Source of the DNA: Alligator mississippiensis
Lineage: Eukaryota > Chordata > Crocodylia > Alligatoridae
DNA length: 64,000 bases
Assembly: GCF_030867095.1 (NCBI RefSeq)
Contig: NC_081824.1
Location: 175,840,933-175,904,932, forward strand
Direction: 5' to 3'
Numbering within the stretch: the stretch's first letter is position 1; the number at the start of each line of letters is the position of its first letter. The position numbers and the translations under genes were made by a program. Shown one piece after another: positions 9,801 to 29,466 of the stretch. Under the pieces are notes generated by a model. The model had not been told where the DNA came from, ran no database searches, and saw nothing but the letters and a program-made list of their open reading frames with translations.

Positions 9801-12800
9801 AGTTCTTTTGTTTTCTTTTCTTTTGTTTTTTGTCTCAAACTCAGTAAGTCCCGTGCATCATGTGGCTTTTTAAGGAGGCTATGACACACTGAATGGATGT
9901 GCTGAATGTGTGTTAATGAAGTCTGACCCAAATGAGCCAATTTGATTTTTCCCTCTTGTTTTTTCTTTTCCTTCAAACTGCCAGTGTGTTTGTTGTTTGA
10001 TATGCGCGCCAGAATGTAGTTTCTAAGGTTACTATCTTAATAGGGCTGAGATCAGGATGCTGGCTTAGGCAGCACATAAGTGTTTTCTTTAAGAATCTAG
10101 GAGATTTCTCAAGGCCCTTGTGTGTCTTTTTTCCCCTTGATCTTTGCAGATGTTGTAGATTAGGATCAGACAAGAGCTTTGCCTCTGTCCTAGAAATTGG
10201 TCTATTCTGCTGATCCTCTACTGTGGAAATAAGCAATTTTATCACCACAAAAAACAAGCATCTTGCAGATTTTTCTTTTGAATCTTTATTTCCCACTTTA
10301 GAAGCCAGACAAGTTGCATCAGTCACAAGTTTGAGTGGAAACTGCATTTCTGAGCCAAAATGTTGATGTTTTTTAATTATTCAAGCCACACAGCGTAGCA
10401 CTGTAATATTTTTTTTTTTAAATGTTCTGTGCCGTCTCCTAATTCTAATCACAAACTTGCCTTGTGGTTAGCCCTGACTTTAGTAAGGACAGTGTACTCG
10501 CTGTTACTGTCTAGAAGATTTCCTTCTGCAGTATCCAATGTGTGCAGAGAACTGCTTGCATGAGAGAGGCTTAAGAAGGTTCCTTCCATTGTTATAGGAT
10601 CATTTGGGTTGGAAAGGAGCACCTTCTGCTGGGCTCCATTGGTTTCCCCTTTTTCCTAGCTGTTGTATCAACTTCCAAGGAGGGTGCTTTTTTTGTTTCT
10701 GTGTGCCTGCTCCATACACCTACCTGACTAACTTCAGTTCAGTAAGCAAAAAGAGTACAAATAACTGTACAGAAGCTCCTCAAATAGATAAGGAAGGGAA
10801 AATGGACGGCCGGCAGCCTGAAACCCTATTCCGTTGCTGGTCTACATACCTGACCTTGTGACCTACTGGTCTAGCTCATCCCCTAGCATTATTATGGCAG
10901 AACTGATTTCACTGTCTTTGAGATGGCCCTGGGAGATGGAGCGTAGGAAGCCATTACTCAGTGCCGTGTTTTAGATTATAATAGAAACAGACCTCAGCCC
11001 TCTGCATAACGTAGCGAAGGGGAAGCTACAGGGGTTGCTGTGCGTGGTATTTTGATCTGTGTGTTGCTTGGGTCAGCGGAAGGGCACTGGCTCTGGGGTC
11101 ATGGTGGCTGTCTGGCTGCTTGTTCCACAAGGGAGACTGGGTATCTGGAGCGTATGGCACTGCAGTTTTATTACTACAGAACATGTTACATGGTGCTGCA
11201 CATCTCCATGAAATTCAGGAACACCCTTGTAGATGCCCAAGGGCTAGGAGCAGAAAGAGGACCTGAGATGAACAATCCAGAGAGGGTGGATGTGGGGATC
11301 CAAACTGAGGCGATGAATGGGCAAGCACAAGAAATAGGGATGGAATAAAGAGATTGAGAGGAAGATGGCATGGTGGATGAGGGCAAGGGGGGTGTTTCAG
11401 GAAGAGGGGTCAGCATGACAGAAGGTACAAAAGCTGAGCTGGAAAGAACAGTAGACGGATTTGGGGAAGATCAGCTGGTGTTTCAGTAGCCAAGTGGTGG
11501 GAACCTAGTAGCATTTTGGAAGGGGAAACTAATGGCAGTGCAGTGTCTTGGGTTAAAGCTGGGGAATTACTAGAAATAGGAAAGAGAGAGCTGCTGCTGG
11601 GAAAACTGTGGCCAGTAAAGGATTGAGCAGAACATGGAAATAGCTGAGCTCACAGGTGGAACATAGATGTGCTGGTCTGCTCAGAGACCCAACATCAATC
11701 AGAGCAGCAGGTGTCTTAAGACAAACTCTGACACAATCTCTAATTAGTTAGATGGAGAAAGGGGGGCAATAGTAGTGATGATTTTTATGCCAATTTACAG
11801 GGTTCTGAGTTTTAGCAGTATGCTTAAACACCATGTTACTGGGTAAGGAAGAGGGTTAGTGATAAAGAAGGTTCATCCCATAGACAAGAACCAAGTGGGA
11901 TTTCCCTCACTTTCTGAATCTGTCCTGTATACTCTTACCCATCACAAAAGCTCTCTCTTTCTTCCCTAGGCTTGCAGAAAGCCTGTCTCAGGGTTTAACA
12001 CAATCTAGGGATGCAGTTAAAACTCTGTCTATGAGAAAATCAAGATTTTGCTCAGTAAAACGGGTAACCCGGTCTCCTGTCCTGTGTTTAGTGTTCTTAT
12101 TAGTGCAAGAACCACGTATGTGGGGAAGGCCTAGATCAGCGTGATGAGCAAATGCAAGATCTGATTGCAAATCTAGGGGCAGGGGACCTCTCCAGTGTTG
12201 TATGGTCTGATCTTCAACTTGTCACAGTTAGGGCAGAGAGAAACTTCTCTTGTTCATCCAGGTAATTTGGTGATCACTGTAATTTTTTGGACCTGGTGGA
12301 TAGGAACTCCTGCCTGGTCACTGGGCACTGAAGGACAGGATGTATATTACTGCAAAGGTCAGGTGTGCAGTGAGCCTTAATGTGGAAATCTTTAGCACTT
12401 TCCCTCCGAGGATCCAAACCCGCCTTGCTATAGTTAGTTTAGCCTCATAGCCCCACTGCCATTGGGATAAGAATCAAAATACCACACTTTCCAGAGAGGG
12501 GGAACAGAAAGCTGTATAGAAAGTTAAGGACCACTGAGAAAGTCGGTAGTAAAGCTGGAAGCCCAACCCAGATCTCTTAGCTGGCACTCCTGGGCTTTAT
12601 TTGCTTCACTACTTCATGCTTTCACTCTGCGATGTCAGTCTCTTGGTAATTTGGCCTCTGTTGCCCATGCTTTATTAGGCCACATGATGTGTGAGTATGA
12701 GGATGTCCTGTGTCACACAGTCACAGCTATGCTCAGCGCTGGTAAGGGAGGAAGAAATAGAGATTTTCAACAAACTCCTGTACAGGGATAGAGAACTAAC

Positions 12801-14695
12801 CTGTAAGTCTGACTCTTTTCCAGACTTCTTGGGTCTAACCAGTTAGCCAGGAGAGCTCACGAAGATGGGCCTTTTGTTAAGATTTTGAGTCTTCGCAGGT
12901 CCTGTTTTGGTCCCGAGGTGACTCTCTGAGAGACTGGGCCTGGGGCTGCGGGCTCAGTGCCAGGGGGAGGAGGGTTCTTGCATATTTTTTTCCAATGTGA
13001 TTTACTCGTATCTCTTCCCATCCTTTCCCCCTAGTTTGGCCTGTCTTACACTCCAGAGTGGAATGCGTCTGTGTTCAAAGTGGATGATTTTCGTGCAATC
13101 TCGGGCCTACTGAATTCAGTAGGTATTCATTTGAATAGGGTGCTCTCTGTGTGATATTGGCCCAAAGACCCAAACCAATTAGGGTATTAGCCTTAGTTTT
13201 AGAAAAGAACCAGTTTACATCCTTATCATAAAGCACAGGCATGAGTGCTGTCCCGAAGTGGGCTACTTTCTTCACTGGTGATGTCCTTTCCCACATATTT
13301 TTCTGACTCCGCTCTGAAGTCGTTCTGTTGACCCAGAGCCATGCATTTACACAGGATCACTGCAAGGGCTGTAAACTTGTTACCTAATTGCTATCATCTC
13401 TGGTCCTAACAGCCCATCGTCCTCTATGTATTCAGACTTCAGATTGTTGGCCGGAGACCTGCCTGTAAAATCTAATCGAACCCTTGACAGCCCTCCGGAG
13501 AGGATCCCTGCCTAGACAAAAGCATTCTTTCTCTTGTTTCCTCCTCCGGGGACAAGCTTTTATTTTCCTAGCCTCTTATCCAGGTGGATTTACCTCTGTC
13601 TGAAACAAGGCGTACAAGCAGAAGCATTTTAGAGGCAATCATTACCCACATTACCCACTGCCTTGGTTTAACTGCTGCCTTGTTTTGACTAGACTGGGCT
13701 GAGAGCTGCAAAGAACTTGCCAGATCTGAATCCTGAGATGCATTTTATAGGCTGCCATTAAAATATGCCTAGACACATGAAAACATCCCAGAGCCAGGCA
13801 TATATATATATATTAGTGTGCCCTTGCACCCTAGGACAGAAGCCCTCCATTGCCATGAGGCATGTATGTGAGTTGCCACTGATGCTCATTGTACCAGATC
13901 ACTTGTGCATGGGGCCAGAATTTAAGGGGAAACTCCTGTCTGCAGGAATAGAAGAGATCCCCTGTTAGAAGGTTTCACAGTGCTTGGCTGTGGCTTTGGA
14001 GGGCTAAAGTTTCCCTTCCTTTTCTCTGGATTGATGGAGAAGTATTTTTCTAGAAACTCCCCAGTTTCCCTTTCATGTTTTTTCTAGAAACTCCCCAGTT
14101 TCCCTTTCACACTATGACACAACTTGCTATTCTGGGGCTGATGCTGTGTACGAGATGGGCAGAGAGAGGTGTGCAGTGGGAGCAGAGAAACAGTGGAGAA
14201 GACAGAGAAGAATAAGAGGGGCAAGGAAGGTGTGGAGGAATCTCAATGGTAGTGTCTCAGGCAGAAGTGGGATACAGCAAAACTGAATGGCACTGACTGA
14301 TAAGGCCACCAAAATGACTTTGATCTTTCAGCATTGCAGGGTCCTGCTGTGGGGGTTTTGTTCATGTGCTGTCTCTGCCACTGCCCTGTCCCCTATCCAC
14401 TCCTGAGGAACAAGCACATGGATGGGCTGTTCTGCATGTAGCTGAAGTAGCCTGTGAGAGTTGGATGCCAGATGCTGAAACTCCCTCTGCTAGATGCAGC
14501 TAGAGGTTGACTGTTTGTGGAAACTGAGATCTCTATGTAGTTTGCATACTGACAGGTTGCTGGGCCCTCTGCTTCAGGTGTTTAACCCCTGGATCAGGTG
14601 CCTAATGAGATACTCACCTAGGATGTCTGCCTGTCACCTGATATTCATAATCAGCATGTACTAATTTCTCTCTCTCTTTTTTTCTCTCTTCCTAG
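6864..14695 (+). other. FOSL2: FOSL2 intron 1 (7832 bp)
   Basis: Begins GTAGGG and ends with a long pyrimidine tract and CCTAG. It contains a 19-G run (8077-8095), a 26-T run (9193-9218), a short (TA)n at about 13800 and a tandem duplication of period about 34 bp at 14046-14111 (core CTAGAAACTCCCCAGTTTCC). I recognise no other gene; the open frames in it are chance. Conserved enhancers may exist but cannot be told apart without alignment. Confidence 0.85.
8775..8875 (+). mobile_element. Penelope-like fragment in intron 1
   Basis: Contains GTGCCCAAAAGCTTGCAAAG, then AGCTGGTCTAATAAAGGAGA and a trailing GTGTCTG. It is the same family as the pieces at 3799 and 43646 but in sense orientation. The hammerhead-like CTGAGGA is present, but its stem is lost. 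Confidence 0.5.
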
Positions 14696-14950
14696 AAATT
14701 CCGAGTAGATATGCCAGGATCCGGCAGTGCTTTTATTCCCACGATTAATGCCATAACAACCAGCCAAGATCTGCAGTGGATGGTGCAGCCTACTGTGATC
14801 ACCTCCATGTCGAGTCCCTACTCTCGCTCCCATCCTTACAGCCATCCTCTGCCCAACCTATCTTCGGTTGCTGGACACACTGCCCTGCAGAGACCTGGCG
14901 TTATTAAGACTATTGGGACAACAGTGGGCAGAAGGAGAAGAGATGAGCAG
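14696..14950 (+). CDS. FOSL2: FOSL2 coding exon 2 (residues 34-118)
   Basis: Starts [20 protein letters not shown] and ends RRRRDEQ, the strongly conserved central block of FRA2. It includes the [17 protein letters not shown] segment found across Fos proteins and the [19 protein letters not shown] lead-in to the bZIP. It is 255 bp, phase 0 at both ends, with acceptor CCTAG and donor GTAACC. The [26 protein letters not shown] stretch is a little diverged from mammals, as expected for this linker. Confidence 0.97.
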
Positions 14951-21346
<6,396 letters not shown>

Positions 21347-21856
21347 GAGACTGAGGAGCTGGAGGAGGAGAAATCAGTACTGCAGAAAGAGATAGCAGAT
21401 CTGCAGAAGGAAAAAGATAAGCTGGAGTTCATGTTAGTGGCTCATAGCCCCGCATGTAAAATCAGCCCAGAGGAGCGTCGTAGCCCCCTGTCAAGCAGCC
21501 TCCAAACTGTCCGGACCGGAGTGAGTGGAGCTGTAGTGGTGAAGCAGGAGCCTGTGGAGGAAGAGATCCCATCCTCCTCTTTGGTCCTCGACAAAGCCCA
21601 GAGGTCTGTCATTAAGCCCATCAGCATTGCAGGGGGGTTTTATGGGGAGGAGTCACTCAATACTCCCATCGTGGTGACCTCAACGCCTGCCATCACCCCT
21701 GGCTCCTCTAGCCTGGTCTTTACATACCCCAATGTGCTGGATCAGGAATCTCCTCTCTCCCCTTCAGAGTCCTGTTCCAAAGCTCACCGGAGAAGCAGCA
21801 GCAGCGGTGACCAGTCCTCGGATTCCTTGAACTCTCCAACTCTGTTAGCGTTGTAA
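21347..21856 (+). CDS. FOSL2: FOSL2 coding exon 4: leucine zipper and C-terminal tail (residues 155-323)
   Basis: Completes the zipper: leucines at 152, 159, 166, 173 and 180 with His187 at the next heptad step, as in other Fos proteins. The zipper mediates obligate heterodimerisation with JUN. The tail has VVVKQEP with K220 in a sumoylation-type motif (V-K-Q-E), then [16 protein letters not shown] and several Ser/Thr-Pro sites. It ends in the family-typical serine-rich C-terminus [20 protein letters not shown] plus LAL, the region phosphorylated by MAP-kinase pathways to stabilise Fos proteins. Stop TAA at 21854-21856. Total 323 aa. No frameshift or missing key residue. Confidence 0.98.
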   Translation, partial: ETEELEEEKSVLQKEIADLQKEKDKLEFMLVAHSPACKISPEERRSPLSSSLQTVRTGVSGAVVVKQEPVEEEIPSSSLVLDKAQRSVIKPISIAGGFYGEESLNTPIVVTSTPAITPGSSSLVFTYPNVLDQESPLSPSESCSKAHRRSSSSGDQSSDSLNSPTLLAL

Positions 21857-23084
21857 TCCCTCTGCATCCCCCATTTGCCAATGTGTTACATTCCCGCCCA
21901 GTACCCTGGGGGGACACCCCCTCCACAGGATTAAAGACAGGCACAAGGTCGTTTAAGCACAAGGGCAGCAAGAGCAAGAAAGGGGAAATGCTGTGGCTCC
22001 AGGACCTTCCTGGGGCAGGAAGAATGAGAACAAACAGAAGCTCCATGGAAGAGGAAATGGCAATGGTGGGAATGAAATTCCTTGTCTGTTTGGAGAGGGG
22101 GAAATCCCTCTGTAGGAGCTGCCTATGGAAATCTTTTTGTGTCTTTAGAGGACTTGGGAAAACACTCTTGGCCAGGACTGGAGGCGAGCTGCAGAAAGTC
22201 ACTAATCATCCCTTGCCTTTGTGAATTACTTTGAAAGGTTACTTGCTGTGCTTACTTAAACCTGGTTAGTTTTGATCTTACTAGATATTTTTCTGTCTTA
22301 TTTTTTGTTGTTGTAGCTGTTGTTACCAAGACATTTCATCTAGTCAGTCTAAACTCTAAAGGCTTGTTATGATCTTTGTTAGCTGCTGATGATGTTGGGG
22401 AAAGGAGTTGTAGGAAACATTGCTGTTGTCAAGGTGGGAGGGTGGATTTGGAGGATGGAGGGGGGAGTTGAGAGGCACCCCAAGGACTATGTGCAGAGTT
22501 CGATTTGATGGCGTATAAGTCTCTGTGACAAGGACATGGTGAAGAGAGACTGTAGGAGGCTCGTATGTTTGGGTTGGGGGAGGCAAGGAGTGAGTATGAG
22601 AGGAACCATTGAGTGTGAGAGATGCTTTGTTCTCCTGTGCAGTGCAATAGCCAGGTTAGCAAAACACCTCCTGTATGGGGCCAGGAGAGGTGCCAGGAAA
22701 CTGATGGGATGCTAGAGTCAGTTTCCACTAGACTTTGGCAGTGTTTCTTCTGTAATTAGGGTTTGCCAGATTGGCTTCTGGACCTTGTTTCCTTTGCCCT
22801 GGCTGCCAGCCACCGTGGGTGTAACTCACCTTCCTCCTCATCGCACTGTCTGATTCAGAGGTTGATCCCAGCCTGAGAGCAAGCCTTACCTCCCCAGCCC
22901 ATATCCAGAATGTGTCACTAAAGAGAATGTGCTGGTCCTGTGAATCCAGGAAAGAGATTAACTGAAGACAAGAGGGCAAGGCTACCTGGATGTTCACTTG
23001 GCTGCTTCCTTTTGGCACCCATGCAACAGTGCAGTTGTACCTCTGAGCTCTGTTTGGTTCTGTCACTCCACTCATAGCTTCCTT

Positions 23085-23290
23085 GATGTTAAGGTCAGAG
23101 GGGCCCATTTTGATCATCCATTCAGACCTCCTGTATAGCACAGGCCATAGGACTTACTTGAATTATATCCTTGTCAGAATTACAGCACATCTTGTAGAAG
23201 AACATCCAATCTTGATTCCAAAACTGACAGTGATGGAATCCATCATTACACCTCAGTCCCTGGCATCTGTTGGGTTTTGCTACTTGATTG
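23085..23290 (-). mobile_element. CR1 LINE 3' fragment in the FOSL2 3' UTR
   Basis: Tracts such as AAGGTCAGAGGGGCCCATTT and CAGACCTCCTGTATAGCACA followed by GGCCATAG are diagnostic of sauropsid CR1 3' ends, here antisense to FOSL2. 5'-truncated and without coding capacity. Confidence 0.75.
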
Positions 23291-25150
23291 ATATGGGGGA
23301 GAGGAGGTTCTGGTCTTCAAGGCACCTGGAGAGCTGTGCCCCTCACCACCCTGGGTCTTCTTACGCACGGTGTTTGGTGCCAGCACAGTGTCCCTGATCA
23401 AGCACAGCTGTTTAACACTGATGTTCACTACTGATAACAGTGATGTGCTTAACCTGAGTTCATCAGCAGTTAGCTTCCAACTCTTGTTGATGTCAATGAC
23501 ACTGAAGGATCTTGGTCACGTGCACGTTAGGTTTTTCTAAGAGTGGGTGTTGGATCAGGTCACTTGAGTGGAAGCTGAAGGCTCACTTAAATGTACTCAA
23601 AGGGAATCTCCATGATCCCAGCTCACCGCAGCTGCAGGGTAGCACATCAGAGCTACTTCTATTTGTGTGATATCTTCTTTGCTTTATTGACAGAAATCTA
23701 TTTATGTTCTGTGTGAGGCTGGACTGGAGAAATCTTTGATGCACTTATGCCATTGTAAGGGCCAATCCTGTGAAGTGCTCAGCTCCTTCACATCCTACTG
23801 ACTCCACTGGAATTAAGACTGCTCAACACCTGGCTGGACCCGACTTTTACTGAGCAGTTGGGGGTCCTCCAGTATCTTTGAATTTTTATATCTTTCTTAA
23901 AGGGTCACTGTCTTGGCCCTGAACAAAAATGTTGCAGGGGTTGTTATTTTTATTGTATTTTTTAAAACAAGCATTTTACAAGTTCTTCTGCCGTAAGCAG
24001 AAAGATATTAATGAGTTCCTACAAAACTGAAGTCCAGTAGTCCTGTTCTACTTCTCAGCAACTTAAATCTTTTCTACATTATTCCAGCAACAGAGATCTA
24101 AAACTAGACAGTGTTACATCAGGAAAAATTGCTGCTTCTTTTACCCAGTCTAGCAGAGTCTCCCTTGCTTTGGGAATATTCAGTAAAATGGCCTTGTTTC
24201 ACTCCCACCCCAACACGGTGGAACATCATGCTAACAGGTGGTGACTCCTCTTAAGACTTTCTTTTTTTTTTTTCTTCTCTGCTTGCCCCCCAGTGCTTCC
24301 TGGACCAGTTGACCTGATTTATCATTTTGCAGAGAGTCACTGGAACAGAGGTTGGATTGATAAATGAAGTCCAATCCTACAAGGAACTGAGTAGAGACCT
24401 GCTTCCTACACTTCTGAGTTTATTAAATTGGCAGCAGGAGAGCAAACGCCTCCTCTGAAGTCTTGCTGATCACCACACAAGTCTGTGGTGTCTTTGAAAA
24501 TATTTACTAGACCCCTTTAGTATTGGGAAATGAGGCATTGCTCACAAGCTGATCAGCTGCCTATCAGACTTGTGATATGACAGCCATTGATTGTCCTTAC
24601 TGTAGAGATGTGCTGACAAACCTCCAGGAGAGTAACAGATCCATCCAGCATTGGTGGGTAATCAGAGAAGCAAAATATACTCTCCAGTCATCCTTTCCCT
24701 TGCCTATGAAACCTTTCTTTGTCATCAGCAAGAGTCAGACTTACAAATGAGAGGTGCCTGTTAACACAGGTGGCCTAAACCCCTGTCTCAGCTATAGATT
24801 GCTTTCTACAAGGGACTTCAAGACTTTTTACAGATACCAAACCCTTAGCTTAAAGTCTAAAAATAATTACTTGTTTCTGTCTTTATCTAAGCAAAAGAGT
24901 CCCCTTTCCTCACCTTTGTGCCATGGGGGCACATCCAATGGAAAATCTGGCTCTTCTCTTTAGGCCTAATTCATTGTGATGTTGCCAGATGGCCCCATCC
25001 TCCTCTGTCTGCCTTTAGGCCATAAGACTCTTTACATTTTTCTTGAGTGATGATGACACATTAGCTTTTTGACAGTCTTGTTACAAGTCAAGATACAGCC
25101 TGAAGTCTCTGTGAGATGGGTCCAGGATCATTTTTATTATGAGTGTCAGC

Positions 25151-25407
25151 GTGCACATCTACATATGCACTGATGTGCCGTAGGTACGGTGCATTAAGTT
25201 TTTAGTACCTGTAATAACAGGTACTAACTAAATGTGCAGTAATTGGCACTACTGCACAGTAGCTCTGGTGCACACCTTTTTAGTGACACTAATGTGCAGG
25301 AGATTCATTCTACTGCAGTTAGTGCAGTAGCACGGCTTTTGCTGTGATGTGCTAATGTGCAGTAGAATTAGTCTTCTGCACGTTTAGTGCCTTGTGTAGA
25401 CATGCCC
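25151..25407. mobile_element. Palindromic MITE in the 3' UTR
   Basis: The left end GTGCACATCTACATATGCAC pairs with a right end whose reverse is GGGCATGTCTACACAAGGCA. TACTGCACAGTA and GTGCAGTA tracts lie inside. Same family as 945-1410 and 4051-4344. No clear target duplication remains. Confidence 0.65.
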
Positions 25408-26134
25408 AATGTCACCTGCTCTCTTCCAGGTGTTGACCATCCCCACTAGTCCCCAACTGGTGCTCACCATGAACATCCACTACAGGGATTCCTGGACGTG
25501 CAATGACTGAATGTTGTATGTGCCTGGTTGGGGCTCAGGGTGGATGATGTCAAGAATCCAAAGGCCATTGTAGTCGGTGGAAAGACCTCTAGGGATTTCA
25601 ACAGCCTTTGGATCATGCTCCTGATGACTGACTCCAATTCAGTAAAGTGCCTAATAACATGCTTAAAATTAATCACTGCCAACGTGGGTGGGAGGGGAGC
25701 AGTAGCAGTTAAATTGAAGGAAACTTTTATTCAGCCTGCAAGTGATATGTCATCCTGATGTTGCCCTCCTTTCCCCCATTCCCCCTTCTAGCTGTGACAT
25801 TTGCCTCTGTCCTTTTCTTTTTCTATGGTATAGGCACTGGCTAAGTCCAGAAACTGCTTGTGGTATGATAGGACTTGGGACCAACATGCTGGGATCAGTC
25901 GTGGGTTTTTTTGGTTTTTGGGTTTTTTTTTTAATCTTGTCAGATGAACTTAATAGATCATTCAAATTCCTTTATTTTTGCTGCTTTCTGCATGTAGGAT
26001 CCACCTGGCTTTAGTCTGAAAAAAAGGAAAGAAAGAAATAGTATCTCATTATTTATTGGCAGACAAATATTTTGTGCCTGCTCCAGCAGATCTGCTCACC
26101 ATTAATTTAACCTCATGTTCCTGGTGTTTTGTTG

Positions 26135-26212
26135 CCCCCCCCCCCCCCCCCCCCTTTAATCCTAAAGCAGAATTCTGAAGCATTGAATTTTTTTATTTTT
26201 TTTTTTTTTTTT
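26135..26212 (+). repeat. 20-C run followed by T-rich run
   Basis: An uninterrupted C run at 26135-26154 and an almost pure T run at 26188-26212. Both sit in the probable 3' UTR and are likely length-polymorphic or prone to sequencing error. Confidence 0.9.
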
Positions 26213-26323
26213 AAATGACTACAACACTTACAATCTCTTTCTCATTTGAAAGGCCAGGTCAAACATTTTTAGAGGTGGGGGGTAGAGGGGGGAGAGGAAA
26301 GGGAAGAGTCTACCGTTTAGTCC

Positions 26324-26335
26324 TTATTTATTTAT
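26324..26335 (+). promoter_or_regulatory. AU-rich mRNA instability element
   Basis: TTATTTATTTAT contains two overlapping ATTTA pentamers and a TTATTTATT nonamer, the class II ARE core. Fos-family messages are short-lived through such elements. That it acts here is inferred from its place in the probable 3' UTR. Confidence 0.55.
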
Positions 26336-26845
26336 CTATCATGTTTACATCTTTTTCTCTGTTCCAGACCTGGATATAAAAAAGACAGCATTAAAAATAC
26401 TCAACTTTTTTTTGCAGGCTAATAATGCTTTTTTTCATTTCTTAAATGATTCCTTTTTTGTCTGTATAAAATGTATAAAAAGATATGTTTCTAAAGATGC
26501 ATTATCATTCCTCTGTGAACAGTAGTTAGGGCTGGGGACACATCTCAGAGTACAAGATAATAACAAAATCTTATCCTGTTCTACTTAATTGTTCCCCTCT
26601 CATACTGTCTGATTAAAGGGTTACTCCACTTTCTTGTCTGTGGTTACTTGATATTAAAAACATATTAAAATGTGTAGAAAATAGGTATAAAATTGTTTTT
26701 GGTCAGTGAGAGGATAAAATGTTGTATATATCTTGATAAACTGTGTAGTTCAAAATAACATCGATAAGGGATAGTGCATCTTTATTAGAGCGATAAGTTA
26801 CTAGTGTCACTGAAGTCTACTTTAAGATCCTTGTAGGATAAAAGG

Positions 26846-26960
26846 GCCTGATTCTGATTCCACTCAGATGTGGGTAAATCAGAAGTGATTCCACTGAAGT
26901 GAAATCGGAGGAATCACACTAGGGTAGAAGCAGTGTGATGGCAATCGGGATCAGGCCCCA
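26846..26960. repeat. Palindromic ancient repeat
   Basis: GGGCCTGATTCTGATTCCAC at the left and GGGATCAGGCCCC at the right form an imperfect foldback around GAAGTGATTCCACTGAAGTG. Similar shorter tracts occur at 18590 and 18955. A non-coding reptile repeat inside the probable 3' UTR. Confidence 0.5.
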
Positions 26961-27342
26961 AAGATTCATACACATATATGGAGATCAGTGAATGTTTGGG
27001 GCACCAGGATTTTTTTTTCTCAACAAGTTTAGATAGTGATTTTTTTGTTTTGCCTGGGGTGAAATAGTTTCTTCCAAGAAGGTTCTTCAAGGTGACTGTT
27101 GAATTGGGGCCCTTCATTCCTTTTTGATCTTTATATAGTTCTTGTGGTCAGGGAGAAACTCGGCTCTGAAGCAGTCTCTCTGGTGTTGACTCTCTTTCTG
27201 TTCTTGTTATTTTACTGTAATACAGGCCTACAGTATTTGCACTAAAACAAAAAAGCTTGTTAGAGAAAGCTTGCTGCTATGAAAGAAAGAACATATTAAA
27301 ATGGTTTTGCTTTTACAATTTTACCTGAGTAGCATTTTATAG

Positions 27343-27348
27343 AATAAA
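27343..27348 (+). terminator. Candidate poly(A) signal
   Basis: AATAAA in AT-rich DNA near the presumed end of the FOSL2 transcript. ATTAAA variants follow at 27594 and 27621, and I cannot tell which is used. Confidence 0.35.
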
Positions 27349-27640
27349 AATCAATTTAGATTGAAAAGAAGAATGATTTTTTTGCCCCTCTCTCAACCTT
27401 CTTTCTTTTCCTTCCATTCCTCTGTGGTCTGTTATTCCCCCTTCCCTTGGTGCTCAGTTGTAATGATTGGCTGTGTTGTGACTATGCTGCTGAGAGTTAT
27501 GACACTTGTAAATCCTGTTTTAAAGACATTGTGGACACTCTTTTGTATAGCGAGAGCTAACTGGAGTTCTTCTTTTCTCTGTTAATTGAAGTCATTAAAA
27601 GACTCTCTTTGCCATGAACAATTAAAAGCTTGCATGTTCC

Positions 27641-29458
27641 TTCTATCCAAACAAATGACTACAGCATTGCCAGGTGCCTGTCCATAATGCATCTCAGGGC
27701 TTCTTTTATGAAAGGGGCTGCAATCCAGACAGCTGTTTAGCTGGAACAATGGTAAATGGGGCAGAAGCTAAGAGAATGAACCACGTGAGCTGGAAGGCAA
27801 ATATTGTGTCGATCCTTTTATCTTTCCTTCAAAGAGAGAAGGATGGCTCAAGAAAATGCAACATATGACCAAATTCTTTTTTACTATCTTTTAGGCAGAA
27901 CTCCAAGCTTCCACCGAGGTCTCTCTGCCCAAGGGCAGGGCTTACCCATAGATTGCTTCACCTACTTGAAAGAAGCAACTGCTCTTGGGGTAGAGGATGG
28001 CACAAATTTACCAGCACACAGTAACAGGATCCCCTAGTTTAGGGCATGAATGGAAGGGCATTGTATCCAACAGAAAATACAGGGGAGATTTTTTCCTTAG
28101 GTGATACAGCATTAACCAAATCAACATCAGGCCTAAATACTCACATCAGCAGCTCTAGTCCTACAAAGCACCATTGTGATGTCTTATGAGCAAGAACAGT
28201 CAGTACTGTGGTATTTGTAAGCCTGGGAATACCCCTTCTTCCCTAAAGGAAGCCGTTTTCCTCAGCCCATAGTAAAAATGGCTGCTAGGGAAACATACTG
28301 ATATGCCAGAATAGTTTTATAGTGATTAAGTATGAAATATTCTTGAAGACTGAGTGAGTCCTGAGAGAATGGTGCTTAGCCAGGAGCCACCAGGCCCCAG
28401 AAATAAGCCCACAGCAGTTGTGTGTGGTGGGTAGGATTCCTTATCATAGCTATGTTGTAGACACGGATGTTAAGGCCTGAATAGCCCATGGGGAGTGCAC
28501 TGCTTTGAAACAGGCCTTTCGAGTCAGAGATTATGCAAGTGGCAAAGCACAATATGCGTGCTTGTATCCAAAGCCTCATCTGACTCTTCTCTTCCTGCTG
28601 TGTTGAGGCAAAGATGCCTTTAGTCTCTGTCTGTCAAACCAGCTCCCATCACCAGTGCTAAATTCACTTAGAAGAAATCAGGCAAAAGAAGGACATTATT
28701 CCTCATCCCCAAACACGCATACTGTGTGCTGTTCAAAGGCCCTATTTGGTAACACTGTGCTATGCAAGAGGAGGTTGGAATTACTTCTCCTGTAAAGCTA
28801 GGTGCAAGTTGCCTGTCCACTGTAACCTTCTCCCAGCACTCGCTGTTTGTAACTGGCTTTTATCATGGTTAGCCTCCGGACAGTGGAATGTCTGCAAAGT
28901 TTCTGTAATTTGGTTCTGAAAGATGAAAGTACACAGCAGGGCACCTATCTTCCACTTGCATTCCTATCTGTGGAAGGCTACGTTCAGCCACATTTGCATG
29001 GGAATCTTGTTTTCCGCAGGTTTCACAGGGTTTTTTTCTTTCTGCTTGTTCGAGTACTTTTGAGCCTCCATCTCATACAGGAGAAGGTGTCTCCTCTGCT
29101 TTACACCAGCTTGGGTTCCCCAGATGCTGGGAGCTTACTGTGGAATATGTGGAATTTTGTGTTGCCACAAACCCCAACCTGGTTCTGGACCTGGGTAGTG
29201 CCAGACGCAGAAGCTGCCTCCTGCATTTTACAGGAAAAAATGAAAAAAAAAAAAAAAATCTGATCAAGAAAACCTTTTTTCACAGGGTGACTTCCTGGTT
29301 TGCTGACCTCATGACTGAGTTCAAGAATTAAGAGGCCACTGCTTCTCTTTTGCCTAATTTCCCATTATTAGATGTATTCAGATCGCCTTTTTTAGTTTTC
29401 CATAATCACTGGCACTTGAGAAAGGAGCTCTTCCCAAGAAATTACATTACTAAAACTA
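27641..29458. other. Downstream intergenic, nothing recognised
   Basis: No exon, RNA gene or clear repeat. A 15-A run near 29245 is the only simple feature. Confidence 0.5.
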
Positions 29459-29466
29459 GTTTATAG

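Larger units (their letters stand above)
21857..27640 (+). other. FOSL2: Probable FOSL2 3' UTR (about 5.8 kb)
   Basis: FOSL2 mRNAs have very long 3' UTRs in other vertebrates. No competing gene start occurs before about 27.6 kb, and A/T-rich, ARE-containing sequence persists to there. Candidate poly(A) signals are at 27343-27348 (AATAAA), 27594-27599 and 27621-27626 (ATTAAA). The exact end is not provable from sequence. Repeats embedded in it are listed separately. Confidence 0.55.
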
